DNA from: an uncultured Eubacteriales bacterium | Lineage (GTDB): Bacteria; Bacillota; Clostridia; Oscillospirales; Acutalibacteraceae | Direction of reading: 5' to 3' | Length of the DNA: 7,303 nucleotides | Assembly: GCA_934444695.1 (NCBI GenBank) | Contig: CAKSDF010000098.1 | Location: forward strand, 1-7,303 | Part shown: positions 1-6,751 of the stretch, one piece after another | Layout: the number at the start of each line of letters is the position of its first letter | How positions within the stretch are numbered: the stretch's first letter is position 1 | The notes under the pieces: generated by a model | What the model was told of the DNA's origin: nothing | Databases searched by the model: none | The model's input: the letters and a program-made list of their open reading frames with translations, nothing else | Position numbers and translations under genes: made by a program

Positions 1-386
1 TCGTCAACATAAAGGCCGGTTATTTTTTTGCCGTTTCCGTCAAAATATCCCGCGAATACTCTGTAATTACGGGAAGCGGAAAATTGGAATCCGATGGGGA
101 TCCATCTGTGACCCGACAGATCGATGTCGCTTGCCAGAACAAAATAATCCCTGGTGTGGGTTTTGCTGCCGATTCCGCTGTTTACATCCGAAGCGAGAAG
201 AGCCAGCTGTTCTGCCGAGGCTATTTTATAAGGGTCGTCTTTGGTTCCGCTGCCGCCTTCAAAGGAGCTTGCGGCATAATCTGTCCATATGCCGTTGACT
301 TCCTCGGCAAAAGAACCGGTGGTAAGTATGGTTGCTGCCATACAGAGAACCAGTAAAATACCGATCAATTTCCGTTTAATTTTCAT
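1..386 (-). CDS. Secreted GLUG/beta-helix-type surface protein, N-terminal part (3' end outside window)
   Basis: Seen: 128 complete codons from the ATG at 384-386, open to the window edge. Residues 1-27 are a classic signal peptide: MKIKRK, a hydrophobic core of about 16 residues, then a likely cut after GSFA. The mature start has GGSGTKDDPYKIASAEQLALLA-like text at 44-65, then YFVLASDIDLSG at 81-92, WIPIG at 95-99 and FDGNGKKITGL at 115-125. Known: this order (GSGT-x-DPY-x-I, AEQLA, DIDL, W-x-PIG, FDGNG-x-x-I-x-G) typifies the first turns of GLUG-motif and related parallel-beta surface proteins of Firmicutes, usually large, repetitive and often wall-anchored. Inferred: an exported adhesin- or matrix-like protein; the missing C-terminus would show its anchor and ligand domains. 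The start is fixed by the signal peptide and a GGAGG eight bases upstream. It is separated from the giant gene by a strong terminator, so it probably has its own promoter. Confidence 0.9.
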   Translation of the reverse strand, partial: MKIKRKLIGILLVLCMAATILTTGSFAEEVNGIWTDYAASSFEGGSGTKDDPYKIASAEQLALLASDVNSGIGSKTHTRDYFVLASDIDLSGHRWIPIGFQFSASRNYRVFAGYFDGNGKKITGLYVD

Positions 387-394
387 TCGATCAT

Positions 395-399
395 CCTCC
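395..399 (-). promoter_or_regulatory. Ribosome binding site of the left-hand gene
   Basis: On the minus strand GGAGG lies 8 bases before the ATG at 384-386. The same sequence with the same 8-base spacing precedes the giant gene. It confirms the start codon chosen. Confidence 0.88.
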
Positions 400-438
400 G
401 ATAAATTTGCCCGCAAAAAGGTATTTTTTATTAACTAC

Positions 439-467
439 ATAATACCGATTTTTCCCCCGAAAAACAA
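439..467 (-). promoter_or_regulatory. Candidate sigma-A promoter for the left-hand gene
   Basis: Reading the minus strand, TTGTTT (462-467) is followed after exactly 17 bases by TATTAT (439-444). Compared with TTGACA/TATAAT, the -35 matches 3 of 6 and the -10 matches 5 of 6. The spacing is optimal, and transcription would begin roughly 45 bases before the ATG. The position fits the biology: it lies after the terminator of the giant gene and before the ribosome binding site. The weak -35 would suit a promoter that needs an activator, and the paired repeats just upstream are placed for one. No start site has been mapped. Confidence 0.5.
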
Positions 468-475
468 GCCGAAAA

Positions 476-507
476 GCACAAGCGGTAGTTTTTTGGCACA
501 AGCGGTA
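476..507 (-). repeat. Twin 12-base direct repeats upstream of promoter, candidate regulator site
   Basis: The plus-strand 12-mer gcacaagcggta occurs exactly at 476-487 and again at 496-507, separated by 8 bases. The start-to-start distance is 20 bases, about two helical turns, so both copies face the same side of the DNA. The inner copy begins 8 bases upstream of the candidate -35 box at 462-467. Direct repeats with a period near 20-22 bases next to the -35 are the usual layout for response-regulator dimers (for example OmpR- or LytTR-type). The repeat text is not one I can assign to a named regulator. Function is inferred from geometry only. Confidence 0.55.
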
Positions 508-666
508 ATCGGTCGAAAAATCCGTTGAAAAACTCGACAAAAAACTGTGTATTTTTTTGTGCTGACGGATGGCTTTTGCGGCGGTTTTCAGCAAACTTAA
601 ACCCATATCATTTACGGGCGGTAAGATCTGCAAAGGTCATCTGACGCAAGACCGCTAAATCACACC
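508..666. other. Non-coding spacer with no recognised element
   Basis: This is the remainder of the 370-base gap, between the twin repeats and the terminator T-tract. It is AT-rich with several A/T runs. A short inverted repeat (gtcga at 512-516 with tcgac at 534-538, 17-base loop) and a 7-base inverted pair (accgatt at 444-450 with aatcggt at 507-513) are present but weak. I see no credible gene, riboswitch or small RNA. An 80-codon minus-strand open frame at 391-633 starts at TTG without a ribosome binding site and is not annotated. Confidence 0.5.
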
Positions 667-716
667 AAAAAAATGCCCGACCTGTTTAAATTCAAGAGTG
701 TTTAAACAGATCGGGC
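667..716 (-). terminator. Rho-independent terminator of the giant surface-protein gene
   Basis: The arms 675-690 and 701-716 pair over 16 positions with one mismatch (at 681 against 710), around a 10-base loop at 691-700. The outer part is GC-rich (GCCCG) and the inner part is CTGTTTAAA paired with its complement. On the minus strand the stem is followed after one base by seven T residues (673-667). This is a strong intrinsic terminator about 40 bases after the stop codon at 757. The plus-strand side has no T-run, so it is not bidirectional. Confidence 0.92.
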
Positions 717-725
717 GTAGGGATT

Positions 726-751
726 GACAATAAATATGCAAGCCTATTGTC
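726..751 (-). other. Small stem-loop between stop codon and terminator
   Basis: The 7-base inverted repeat gacaata (726-732) and tattgtc (745-751) encloses 12 bases and lies immediately after the stop codon of the giant gene. It has only two G-C pairs and no T-run, so it is not a terminator by itself. It might add 3'-end structure to the transcript, or it may be chance. Confidence 0.3.
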
Positions 752-756
752 GGATT

Positions 757-3700
757 TTAGTTTTGATGCTTTGTTTTCTTTCCCGTTTTAAAGGCCGCTG
801 CGAAAATGCCGCCGCTTACGAAAAGCAATGCAATCCACAAAAGGGGAGAGGTGCTGTCGCCGGTTTTTGGAGTGCCTTCATTGTCGGCATCCTGCTCGGA
901 TTGAGGCTTGTTTCCGATTAGAGAACTGTTTTCAGAACCGGTGCCGGAATCGGGATTCTTGCCCTTTATACCAAGCTTTTCAATGACAGTGTCGGCCTTT
1001 GAGATTTCCTTTGTTGCCGTCTCGTCATCATAATATTTGCCGCAGCCGTCGCAGTGCCAATATTCGCTGTTGCCGTCGATGTCTTCGGTCGGATTTTTGC
1101 AGTCAACGCGGTCGAGGTGAGAGTGGTTATTCTTGTCAAGCTCACCGTAGGGCTTGCCGCAAGCTTCGCATATTGCTCTGCTTTCACAGGTGGCCTTTCC
1201 GCCGAAGCATTTGTCGGTCTCGGTGTGTTTGCAGCCGTCGTTTGTGCAGCTACGGGTGTGGGTGTTGCTGCCGTCTTCGTTTTGAACATACCCGCCGTAG
1301 CTGTGTTCCTTTTCGGCCGGCTTAATTTGGGCACCGCAGGTTTCGCAGTTAACGGCAGTGGTGCAGTCGCCGTCGTCCTCGCCGCTGTGAGCGGCTTTTG
1401 TTTCGGTGACCGTGCAATTCTCATTTTGGCAAGTATGCCAATGTCCGCTTTTGTCTTTTGCCCATTCACCGGTAAAGTCATGCTGCTTTGCCTCGACCAC
1501 CACAACATCGCTGTGATAGATGCAGTATATCGGCGTTGTGCAGTCGCCGTCGTCCTGACCTGCCGTATGTCCATTGTTTACCGTTACGGTCATTTCGGCG
1601 GTGTTGCCCGCCTTGTCGGTGACGATTATCTTCTGCTCGCCCTCTGCGGGAGACAGTGTAAATCCGCCGTTCTCATCGAGAGTCACTTCGGTTCCGTTTA
1701 CCTTGACGATATCTATATATTCTTCGGTAACAGTGACTCTTTGCGCCTGGCAATAGGTCTTGCCGCCCTCTATCCCGCTAATCACCGGAGCCGTGCCGTC
1801 CAGCACAATACCGCCAGTGCAAATGAAGGATGTATTTCCCGCTTCGTCGATCAGCTTTGCATAGATGACATATTCGTTGTCGGGAATTATGTTAATGGGG
1901 CCGTTATATGTGATAAATCCTATCTTTTCAAGCTCCTCCTCGGTCATTTCCTTGTCCTTGTGTTCTTTGGTCAAATACAGATACTCAATGGTCACATTCC
2001 CGCCGCTGTTGTCCGAAGCGGTTATTGTGACTGTCTGTGTTTCCTTAAAGAATAAACCGAAGGTAATGCTGTTTAAAAGCTTGTTCCATATGTTATCTTT
2101 AACGACGATCTCGCCCACAGGCTTCTCGATATCCCGCCACTGTGCGGTCAGGGTGATGCTTTTCACCGTATCGTTTTCCGCAAGCTTTTCATAGGTCGTA
2201 TCGGCGTCTACGATCTCCCCGCCGCACATCCAGTGCACAAACTTATAGCCGTCGTTTCTCGTGGGAGCATTAACACCGTCAAGCACCTTATCCTCCCAAT
2301 GAAGAACCTTGTCGGCTGTTTGCAAACCAACCTTTGCATCAAATTTGACGGTATAAGCATTGGCCGTCCACTGCGCCGTAAGGGTTATCTCCTCAAGCAC
2401 CGGGGTAGAGAAATCATATGCAGCGTCTCCCTTATTCCAGCCTGCAAGGGTATAGCCGTCTCTGTGGCAGGTGGTGGGAAGGCCGGCCTTTTGACCTCTT
2501 AAAATATCAACGGCTCTCTCGCCCATGGCCAACATTCCGCCATTTGGCACAAAGGTCACCGTTCGTTTTGCGCTTTGCTCGATTGTGCCTGTGCCCATGA
2601 CGGTACCGTAGAAAATACCGCCGACAATTCGTCCGTTGTTTATAACCGTGCCGTTTTGGTCAAAAACGCCGCTGATAATGTCTCCGCCGCAGGTGACCGT
2701 TCCGAAAAACACGCTGTTTGCGGCATCGATGCTGCCGTCAATTTTTGCATTGTCCTGCATTTCAAATGAAACGGCTTCGTCACTGCATTGAATATTTCCA
2801 TGTACGGTGCTGTCGCCATTCATAACGACCTTGACCGGTGTTTTCACACCGCCGGCATTGCTTAAAGTAAGATTTCCGCTGATGCTCGCCTTATCCTGAA
2901 GGGTGAGCATACCGCTCTCTCGATCTGCACCGTATGTGATCTTTCCGATAAGCTGTACATTGTCTTTCAAAAGGACATTTCTACATTCTATAGTAAATAC
3001 AGAGTCCTCCGAGCCGGCCTTTGCATTTTCGCTGAGCGAAAGACCCGTAAATGTAATATTGCTCACATCACCTATTTTAGCGTCGTTTTTCACATAAAGG
3101 GCGATGCTTGCTAAAATACCGCTGAGCGAAGAAATTTCCGCACTGCCGTCAAGGCTTATTACCGAGCCGTACTGAGTACTTTCAGAAAAAACATTACCGC
3201 CCTTTGCGTGACCGCCGAATTTAATTCTGCTGTCGCTGCTTGTCTCCACAAAGTATATTATGCTATTGTTTTCGGCTTCTCCGTTCATGGTGAAATCTGC
3301 GTCGTCCAATACGCGGATAAATCCGTCGCTTTGAGCTTTTCCCGTTATGGTAAAGGCGGTGCCGCCGCTGATTATCAGGAAAGTGCTTTCCTCAACCTTT
3401 CCGCCGTATAAAGTAAGCTCTGCACCGTTTCCGGTAAGGGTCATTTCCCCGATAGACCCTTCTCCGCTGCAATCGGTAATGCCGAGGGCGCCGCTTGCAT
3501 TAAGCTTTGTACTGTTCGCATATTCCCCTTTAATGCTGTTTCCGTTAAGGCAGATGTTAACGCCGTCGGGTAAAGTGACGGTGCCCGAAAGGGTCACATC
3601 ATTCAAAAGGAAATAATAGCCTGCCTCCGTCGGGAGGGAATCGGTAGCCGTCCAGGGCTTCCAATCGATATTTTCGTGGCTGTCGTGACCGTCGTATGCG

Positions 3701-6681
3701 TTGCCGCCGCAGATACAATGGGTATGTCTTTCCCATGTGGCATCAAGCCAGGTCACGGTCGAGGGAACGCTGTCTCCCGGCTGATAAACGGTTCCGGAGC
3801 TCAGATCCACCCAGCCGGCAAAAACAAGGCTGTCATTGGGAGGAACAAGGCCCTCCTTTGAAGGAGCGGTAAAGCTTTCGCTGTTTTTAACCATAAGGTT
3901 AATGTATTCGTTACCGTCAAGGGAACCGCCGTCAAGGTAAAGGACAACTTCTTTAAGGCCGTCACTGCCGAGAGCGGCTGCATTCTGCACTTCAAGCACG
4001 GGGCGGTATGCTCCGTCGGTCGCATCATCTTTTTGCCTGTTGCCGATCGTTTTTTCATATCGGAGTACCATGTATTCTGTACCGTTATCGTTAATACGGG
4101 TATCCTGACCCCAGTAAAAAAACAGGTCTTTTCCGCTTTTTATCTCCATATTTTTGATATACCATGGGGCTTTTGCAAGTATACGATCCCATTCGTTATT
4201 GCTTGGGAGATTATTCCAGTTTTCATCATAACTGCTGCCCATTGACGGAGCGCGCATGGTATAGTTAATGCCGTTTGAGGTGTAATCCCTGCCGAAAATA
4301 AGGCCCTTTTTGTCAAGCTCTGTCCAGCTGACCCTGTTTGTTAAGGTGCGGTCGGCGATAAACAAACTATGCAGCTGAGTATAGCCGTACATCGACTCGG
4401 GATCGTCGGCTTCGGAAGCAATTTCCGCCGCCTCCACAACGCCCATTGAAGAAGATTTCAGCTTATAAGCCTCTATGGTGCCGACATAGGTGAAGGGTAC
4501 ATAATGAAGGGATGTGTCGGGCAGATCGCCGTCCACCGTGCCGGGAATATCCTCTCCCGACAGGTCGAAATAATATGTGTTTCCCACTCCGTATTCCAAC
4601 CTAAATTCTTCGGGTTCTATCCACTGGGCAGTAAGAGATGAAACATTTTCGGGAACGCTGTCTCCCGGGGCATAAACCCTGTTGTTGTCTCCAAGCCACC
4701 CAAAGTAATTCCAGCCGTATGGGCGTTCAAGTCCGTCATTTGTGGGAGCGGTAAAGCTGCCGCCGCTTTTGACGACGATCTTTATTTCTTCCTCGCTGCC
4801 CACAGTGGTTCCGTTAAAGTTAAGGGTCACGGCCCTCAGTCCGTTTCTCCCCAGTGCGTCTGCGTTTTTGACTTCAAGAACAGGTCTGTAACAGCTGGAT
4901 AAGAAATAAGAGCTTTTTTGAGCATCGACCCAATTACGCACCGATTTTCCATCCCCGCGGTGCACACTGTAATCTACACCCTCGTGCGAGTCGACGAGAT
5001 CCTGTCCCCACGAACCGTAGCCCTTCCAATTTTTAATAAAGTTGCTGTTTTTGTCGAGGATCCTGTCCCATTCATTTCTCAGGGGTAATCCTCCGTCGCC
5101 GCTGTTGCCTGCGCTTCCCACCGTCGGCGCCCGCAATGTATAATCTATGCCGCCGCTTTGATAATCCGCGCCGTATATACAGCTCGCTCTTTGAAGTTCA
5201 TACCACATGACACCTGTCTTGATGGTATGTTCGGCAATAAACAAACTGTGAGGATAGGTGTATCCGTATAAACTTAAGGAGGGATCGGTAATCTTTGAAG
5301 CATATTCGGAGCTTCCCTTAACCGTGCTTGATTCGAATGTCAGAACATAGGAATTGACCGTTCCGGCATAGATGAAGGGTACATAGCGAAGGGTGCTGTC
5401 GGGCAGTTCCTCGTTGGTAGTCCCGGGAAAATTAAAAGACGAAAGGTCGAAATAATATCTCTCGCCGGTGGCAAGGCTGAATTGCTCTTCGGTTTTTTTC
5501 TCTACCGTAAATCGAACGCTATATGAATCGCTGATGTAATCGGTCTTATAGTCGCCGTTATACTGCTCGGAAAATACCACAAAGTTATACTCGCCCTCGG
5601 CAAGTCCCGCAGGTATCTGAAACTTCCCGGAACCTCCTACATAGGAAAAGATAGGGTCTGAAAAGACAGAGCTACGTCCGTAATATTTCGCATTGCCGTC
5701 CTTATCGAAAAGTATGGCCGATATATATTCGTTCCGGCCGTTTTTTGCATATCCGTATCTAATGCTGATCTCTCCGCCGTCGGTAGTTACCGAAACGGCT
5801 TTGGTATCAACATAAAAATCACTTCGACTGCTGTCGTAAAGGGTAAGCTTCCATTCGTTGCCGCTGTATGAGGGGATTTCCACCAGCCCTCCGTCGGTAC
5901 CTTCGGCTGATTTGCCTCCTACCGCGGCCGATATGAAACTTATATTGTTTTTGTTTAAGTTTAAAGCCGGGCGCGCCGAGTGGACCGTGTTAACATTGTC
6001 AACATCAACATAACCGGTATCATAAATCAGTCCGGCGGCCTTTTCGTAACCCGAGGGGTGGGAACGAAGCCACCATGTGCCTTTATTCCCCGAGGTATCG
6101 GCAGCGATAAAGCCGGGAGCCTTATCATAATTTCCCACATAGTCGATAATTTCCCGAATTGAGGGGAAAAACATTTTATCCGCATCGGTCAAACTGCACT
6201 TGTCCCAGGTATAGTCGAATAAAGTTTTTTCGACATTATCGTTTTTTTCCACCGAGAGCATAGCCTCCCGCTCAAGATCGGAAAAACGTGCGTCATTTGC
6301 CACAAAGCCTTCACACCACCACTGTGCGTCACTGCCGTTATAGTCGCTTGTACCATGGACGTAATTATATTTCACATTGTTGTCAAGCAGATACTCCGAC
6401 ATCAGGAACATTCCGTTTTTGCTGCCGTCGTTGGCCTTGTCGGCGTCAAGTACCCGCCACTTAATGGGTTCACCGCCGTTATCGCCGAAGTAGATATAGC
6501 TGTTAGGTTCAAAATGAATGTTGCTGCCGCTTTGAACCTTTGTGGGATTGCTTATCGGCTTTGTGTTAAGGTAAATGGCAGGGTACTGCGTGTTTGTGCT
6601 GTCTGCGGCAAAGGCGCCTGTGGGCACAAGGCAGACAAGCATACACGCGGTCAGCAATATACTGATAATACGCTTTTTCAT
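757..6681 (-). CDS. Giant sortase-anchored multidomain surface protein (1974 aa)
   Basis: Complete ORF; the ATG at 6679-6681 has GGAGG 8 bases upstream and starts a signal peptide (MKKRIISILL..., cut after GAFA, residue 25). Domains by residue: DUF6273-like about 60-241; an Ig-like extension about 255-398; two tandem modules 401-688 and 693-985, each ending in an InlB-like unit; beta-solenoid-like stretch 1006-1372; InlB-like repeats 1373-1438 and 1443-1515; two Ig-like domains 1521-1628 and 1630-1703; Cys/His-rich repeats 1704-1900; low-complexity spacer; sorting signal TPKTGD at 1937, hydrophobic segment 1946-1964 and tail KTGKKTKHQN. Known: such mosaics are long wall-linked stalk or adhesin proteins of gut Clostridia. 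Inferred: the N-terminal folds bind a ligand, the middle is a stalk, and sortase links the C-terminus to peptidoglycan. I see no enzyme active site. A terminator follows; the collagen-like gene ends 96 bases upstream, so co-transcription is possible. The role is hypothetical; the architecture is secure. Confidence 0.95.
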   Translation of the reverse strand: MKKRIISILLTACMLVCLVPTGAFAADSTNTQYPAIYLNTKPISNPTKVQSGSNIHFEPNSYIYFGDNGGEPIKWRVLDADKANDGSKNGMFLMSEYLLDNNVKYNYVHGTSDYNGSDAQWWCEGFVANDARFSDLEREAMLSVEKNDNVEKTLFDYTWDKCSLTDADKMFFPSIREIIDYVGNYDKAPGFIAADTSGNKGTWWLRSHPSGYEKAAGLIYDTGYVDVDNVNTVHSARPALNLNKNNISFISAAVGGKSAEGTDGGLVEIPSYSGNEWKLTLYDSSRSDFYVDTKAVSVTTDGGEISIRYGYAKNGRNEYISAILFDKDGNAKYYGRSSVFSDPIFSYVGGSGKFQIPAGLAEGEYNFVVFSEQYNGDYKTDYISDSYSVRFTVEKKTEEQFSLATGERYYFDLSSFNFPGTTNEELPDSTLRYVPFIYAGTVNSYVLTFESSTVKGSSEYASKITDPSLSLYGYTYPHSLFIAEHTIKTGVMWYELQRASCIYGADYQSGGIDYTLRAPTVGSAGNSGDGGLPLRNEWDRILDKNSNFIKNWKGYGSWGQDLVDSHEGVDYSVHRGDGKSVRNWVDAQKSSYFLSSCYRPVLEVKNADALGRNGLRAVTLNFNGTTVGSEEEIKIVVKSGGSFTAPTNDGLERPYGWNYFGWLGDNNRVYAPGDSVPENVSSLTAQWIEPEEFRLEYGVGNTYYFDLSGEDIPGTVDGDLPDTSLHYVPFTYVGTIEAYKLKSSSMGVVEAAEIASEADDPESMYGYTQLHSLFIADRTLTNRVSWTELDKKGLIFGRDYTSNGINYTMRAPSMGSSYDENWNNLPSNNEWDRILAKAPWYIKNMEIKSGKDLFFYWGQDTRINDNGTEYMVLRYEKTIGNRQKDDATDGAYRPVLEVQNAAALGSDGLKEVVLYLDGGSLDGNEYINLMVKNSESFTAPSKEGLVPPNDSLVFAGWVDLSSGTVYQPGDSVPSTVTWLDATWERHTHCICGGNAYDGHDSHENIDWKPWTATDSLPTEAGYYFLLNDVTLSGTVTLPDGVNICLNGNSIKGEYANSTKLNASGALGITDCSGEGSIGEMTLTGNGAELTLYGGKVEESTFLIISGGTAFTITGKAQSDGFIRVLDDADFTMNGEAENNSIIYFVETSSDSRIKFGGHAKGGNVFSESTQYGSVISLDGSAEISSLSGILASIALYVKNDAKIGDVSNITFTGLSLSENAKAGSEDSVFTIECRNVLLKDNVQLIGKITYGADRESGMLTLQDKASISGNLTLSNAGGVKTPVKVVMNGDSTVHGNIQCSDEAVSFEMQDNAKIDGSIDAANSVFFGTVTCGGDIISGVFDQNGTVINNGRIVGGIFYGTVMGTGTIEQSAKRTVTFVPNGGMLAMGERAVDILRGQKAGLPTTCHRDGYTLAGWNKGDAAYDFSTPVLEEITLTAQWTANAYTVKFDAKVGLQTADKVLHWEDKVLDGVNAPTRNDGYKFVHWMCGGEIVDADTTYEKLAENDTVKSITLTAQWRDIEKPVGEIVVKDNIWNKLLNSITFGLFFKETQTVTITASDNSGGNVTIEYLYLTKEHKDKEMTEEELEKIGFITYNGPINIIPDNEYVIYAKLIDEAGNTSFICTGGIVLDGTAPVISGIEGGKTYCQAQRVTVTEEYIDIVKVNGTEVTLDENGGFTLSPAEGEQKIIVTDKAGNTAEMTVTVNNGHTAGQDDGDCTTPIYCIYHSDVVVVEAKQHDFTGEWAKDKSGHWHTCQNENCTVTETKAAHSGEDDGDCTTAVNCETCGAQIKPAEKEHSYGGYVQNEDGSNTHTRSCTNDGCKHTETDKCFGGKATCESRAICEACGKPYGELDKNNHSHLDRVDCKNPTEDIDGNSEYWHCDGCGKYYDDETATKEISKADTVIEKLGIKGKNPDSGTGSENSSLIGNKPQSEQDADNEGTPKTGDSTSPLLWIALLFVSGGIFAAAFKTGKKTKHQN
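760..873 (-). other. Cell-wall sorting signal (PKTGD type) of the giant protein
   Basis: Residues 1937-1974 carry TPKTGD, then a hydrophobic span (PLLWIALLFVSGGIFAAAF) and the basic tail KTGKKTKHQN. This three-part order is the sortase substrate pattern. The first position is Thr instead of the Leu of LPXTG. PKTGD forms are common in Clostridia with their own class of sortase. No sortase gene lies in the window. Confidence 0.88.
982..1572 (-). repeat. Cys/His-rich repeat region, possible zinc-binding units
   Basis: Residues 1704-1900 of the giant protein hold several related units. Two begin GH/AH-T/S then DDGDCTT (Cys at 1714 and 1773, 59 residues apart). Others show HWHTC-x4-C (1747-1756), NTHTRSC-x3-GC and WHCDGCGKYY (1875-1884). 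The DNA of the first two units shares 19 identical bases (1361-1379 and 1538-1556), showing recent duplication or homogenisation. Paired Cys/His spacing resembles small zinc ribbons; this family recurs near the C-terminus of Clostridial surface proteins. In the first unit CIYH replaces the usual C-x-x-C, so that unit may be degenerate or use His as ligand. Metal binding is inferred. Confidence 0.65.
1573..2121 (-). other. Two Ig-like stalk domains of the giant protein
   Basis: Residues 1521-1628 contain NSITFGLFFKETQTVTITA, then an acidic helix-like insert (EMTEEELEK), VIYAKLIDEAGNTS and GGIVLDGTAPVISGI. Residues 1630-1703 contain VTVTEEYIDIVKVNGTEV, then KIIVTDKAGNTAEMTVTV. The D-x-AGN motif near the end of each is typical of bacterial Ig-like (Big) folds. 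This pair recurs as a unit, usually before Cys-rich repeats, in large Clostridial surface proteins. The role is probably as a stalk. Confidence 0.72.
2137..2565 (-). other. Two InlB-like (Listeria-Bacteroides) repeats
   Basis: Residues 1373-1438 read TVTFVPNGG, then GYTLAGWNKG, then ITLTAQW. Residues 1443-1515 read YTVKFDAKVG, then GYKFVHWMCGG, then ITLTAQW. The V-x-F start, G-x-x-F/L-x-x-W centre and LTAQW end define the InlB B-repeat, a beta-grasp-like module of stalks. Similar but more divergent units close each of the two N-terminal modules (LTAQW at 683-687, LDATW at 979-983), making four in the protein. Confidence 0.82.
2566..3666 (-). other. Beta-solenoid-like stretch of the giant protein
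   Basis: Residues 1006-1372 start with the recognisable block GYYFLLNDVTLSGT (1021-1034) and VNICLNGNSIKG (1041-1052). Short beta-strand-like rungs of about 18-25 residues follow, each with a hydrophobic strand and an N/D/G/S-rich turn (for example LTLYGG, FTITGKA, FTMNGEA, LSLSENAK, LTLQDKASISGN, VVMNGDSTVHGN, FEMQDNAKIDGS). The pattern of hydrophobic residues and Asn/Gly turns fits a right-handed parallel beta-helix. The N/DDVTL-SGT-LCLNG start is frequent in Clostridial surface proteins. No polysaccharide-lyase or other catalytic motif was seen, so a stalk or binding role is more likely than an enzyme. Confidence 0.65.
3727..5481 (-). repeat. Tandem pair of ~290-residue modules, lectin/FGE-like fold plus InlB unit
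   Basis: Residues 401-688 and 693-985 align end to end. Matched landmarks at offsets of 293-299: YYFDL (409/703), LPDxxLxYVPF, HSLFIA, I/F-GxDY, TLRAP or TMRAP, NEWDRIL (536/829), WGQD (558/857), YRPVLEV (598/892), SFTAP, PGDSVP, and LTAQW or LDATW. An 18-base identical DNA stretch (4651-4668 and 3763-3780, 888 bases or 296 codons apart) covers PGDSVP, confirming duplication. The order LP-x-x-NEWD, WG, RPVLE parallels the LP-x-x-x-EWE, WG, GFR order of the formylglycine-generating-enzyme/C-type-lectin fold. I infer that fold from this order. The modules lack a Cys pair suitable for FGE catalysis, so ligand binding is more likely. Confidence 0.75.
5959..6504 (-). other. DUF6273-like domain at the N-terminus of the giant protein
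   Basis: Residues 60-241 show IYFG then WRVLD (75-79), MFLMSEYLLDN, QWWCEGF, FSDLEREAML, FFPSIREI (171-178), WWLRS (203-207), GYVDV and ARPALNL (236-242). This order matches my recollection of DUF6273, a domain of Firmicutes surface proteins with C-type-lectin/FGE-like sequence landmarks. It is followed to about residue 398 by an Ig-like piece (WKLTLYD, YISAILFDKDGNAKYYG, GEYNFVVFSEQ, TDYIS) that commonly accompanies it. The assignment is from motif memory, not a search. Confidence 0.7.
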
Positions 6682-6689
6682 AATTGGTA

Positions 6690-6694
6690 CCTCC
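6690..6694 (-). promoter_or_regulatory. Ribosome binding site of the giant gene
   Basis: Minus-strand GGAGG, 8 bases before the ATG at 6679-6681. It fixes the start at the signal peptide. Confidence 0.9.
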
Positions 6695-6751
6695 GATTAT
6701 TAAAAAAGTTGTTTCAGTTTTTCGGTCAACTGATTACTATAACTGATTGCC

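Noticed and set aside
391..633. An 80-codon minus-strand open frame in the gap between the giant gene and the left-hand gene
   Set aside because: It would start at TTG with no ribosome binding site, runs through the candidate promoter and twin repeats, and ends at the ribosome binding site of the real gene. The protein resembles nothing I recognise.
618..655. Inverted pair gcggt/accgc as a riboswitch or small RNA stem
   Set aside because: It is only five bases with a 28-base loop, no supporting inner stems and no known aptamer motif.
724..750. A perfect TTGACA on the plus strand with TATTGT downstream
   Set aside because: The spacing is only 15 bases, and it would drive antisense transcription into the giant gene with no gene to serve. 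It is also part of a small inverted repeat, so the match is probably chance.
966..1574. A 202-codon minus-strand frame overlapping the Cys/His region
   Set aside because: It is an out-of-frame shadow with a Thr/Ala/Arg-rich composition, and the correct frame there has clear Cys/His motifs and continues to the sorting signal.
1054..2055. A 333-codon open frame on the plus strand, antisense to the giant gene
   Set aside because: It is in exact codon register with the giant gene, where antisense stops arise only from sense TTA, CTA and TCA codons. These are rare here, so the openness is a by-product of codon use. The product is low-complexity Ala/Val/Phe text with no ribosome binding site evidence.
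3727..6504. A diversity-generating retroelement target
   Set aside because: The lectin-like landmarks prompted the idea, but the window has no reverse transcriptase, no template repeat and no near-identical copy of a module end differing at adenines.
6714..6733. Short hairpin tcagtt/aactga in the leader of the giant gene
   Set aside because: A six-base AT-rich stem without a T-run is too weak to be a terminator or attenuator.
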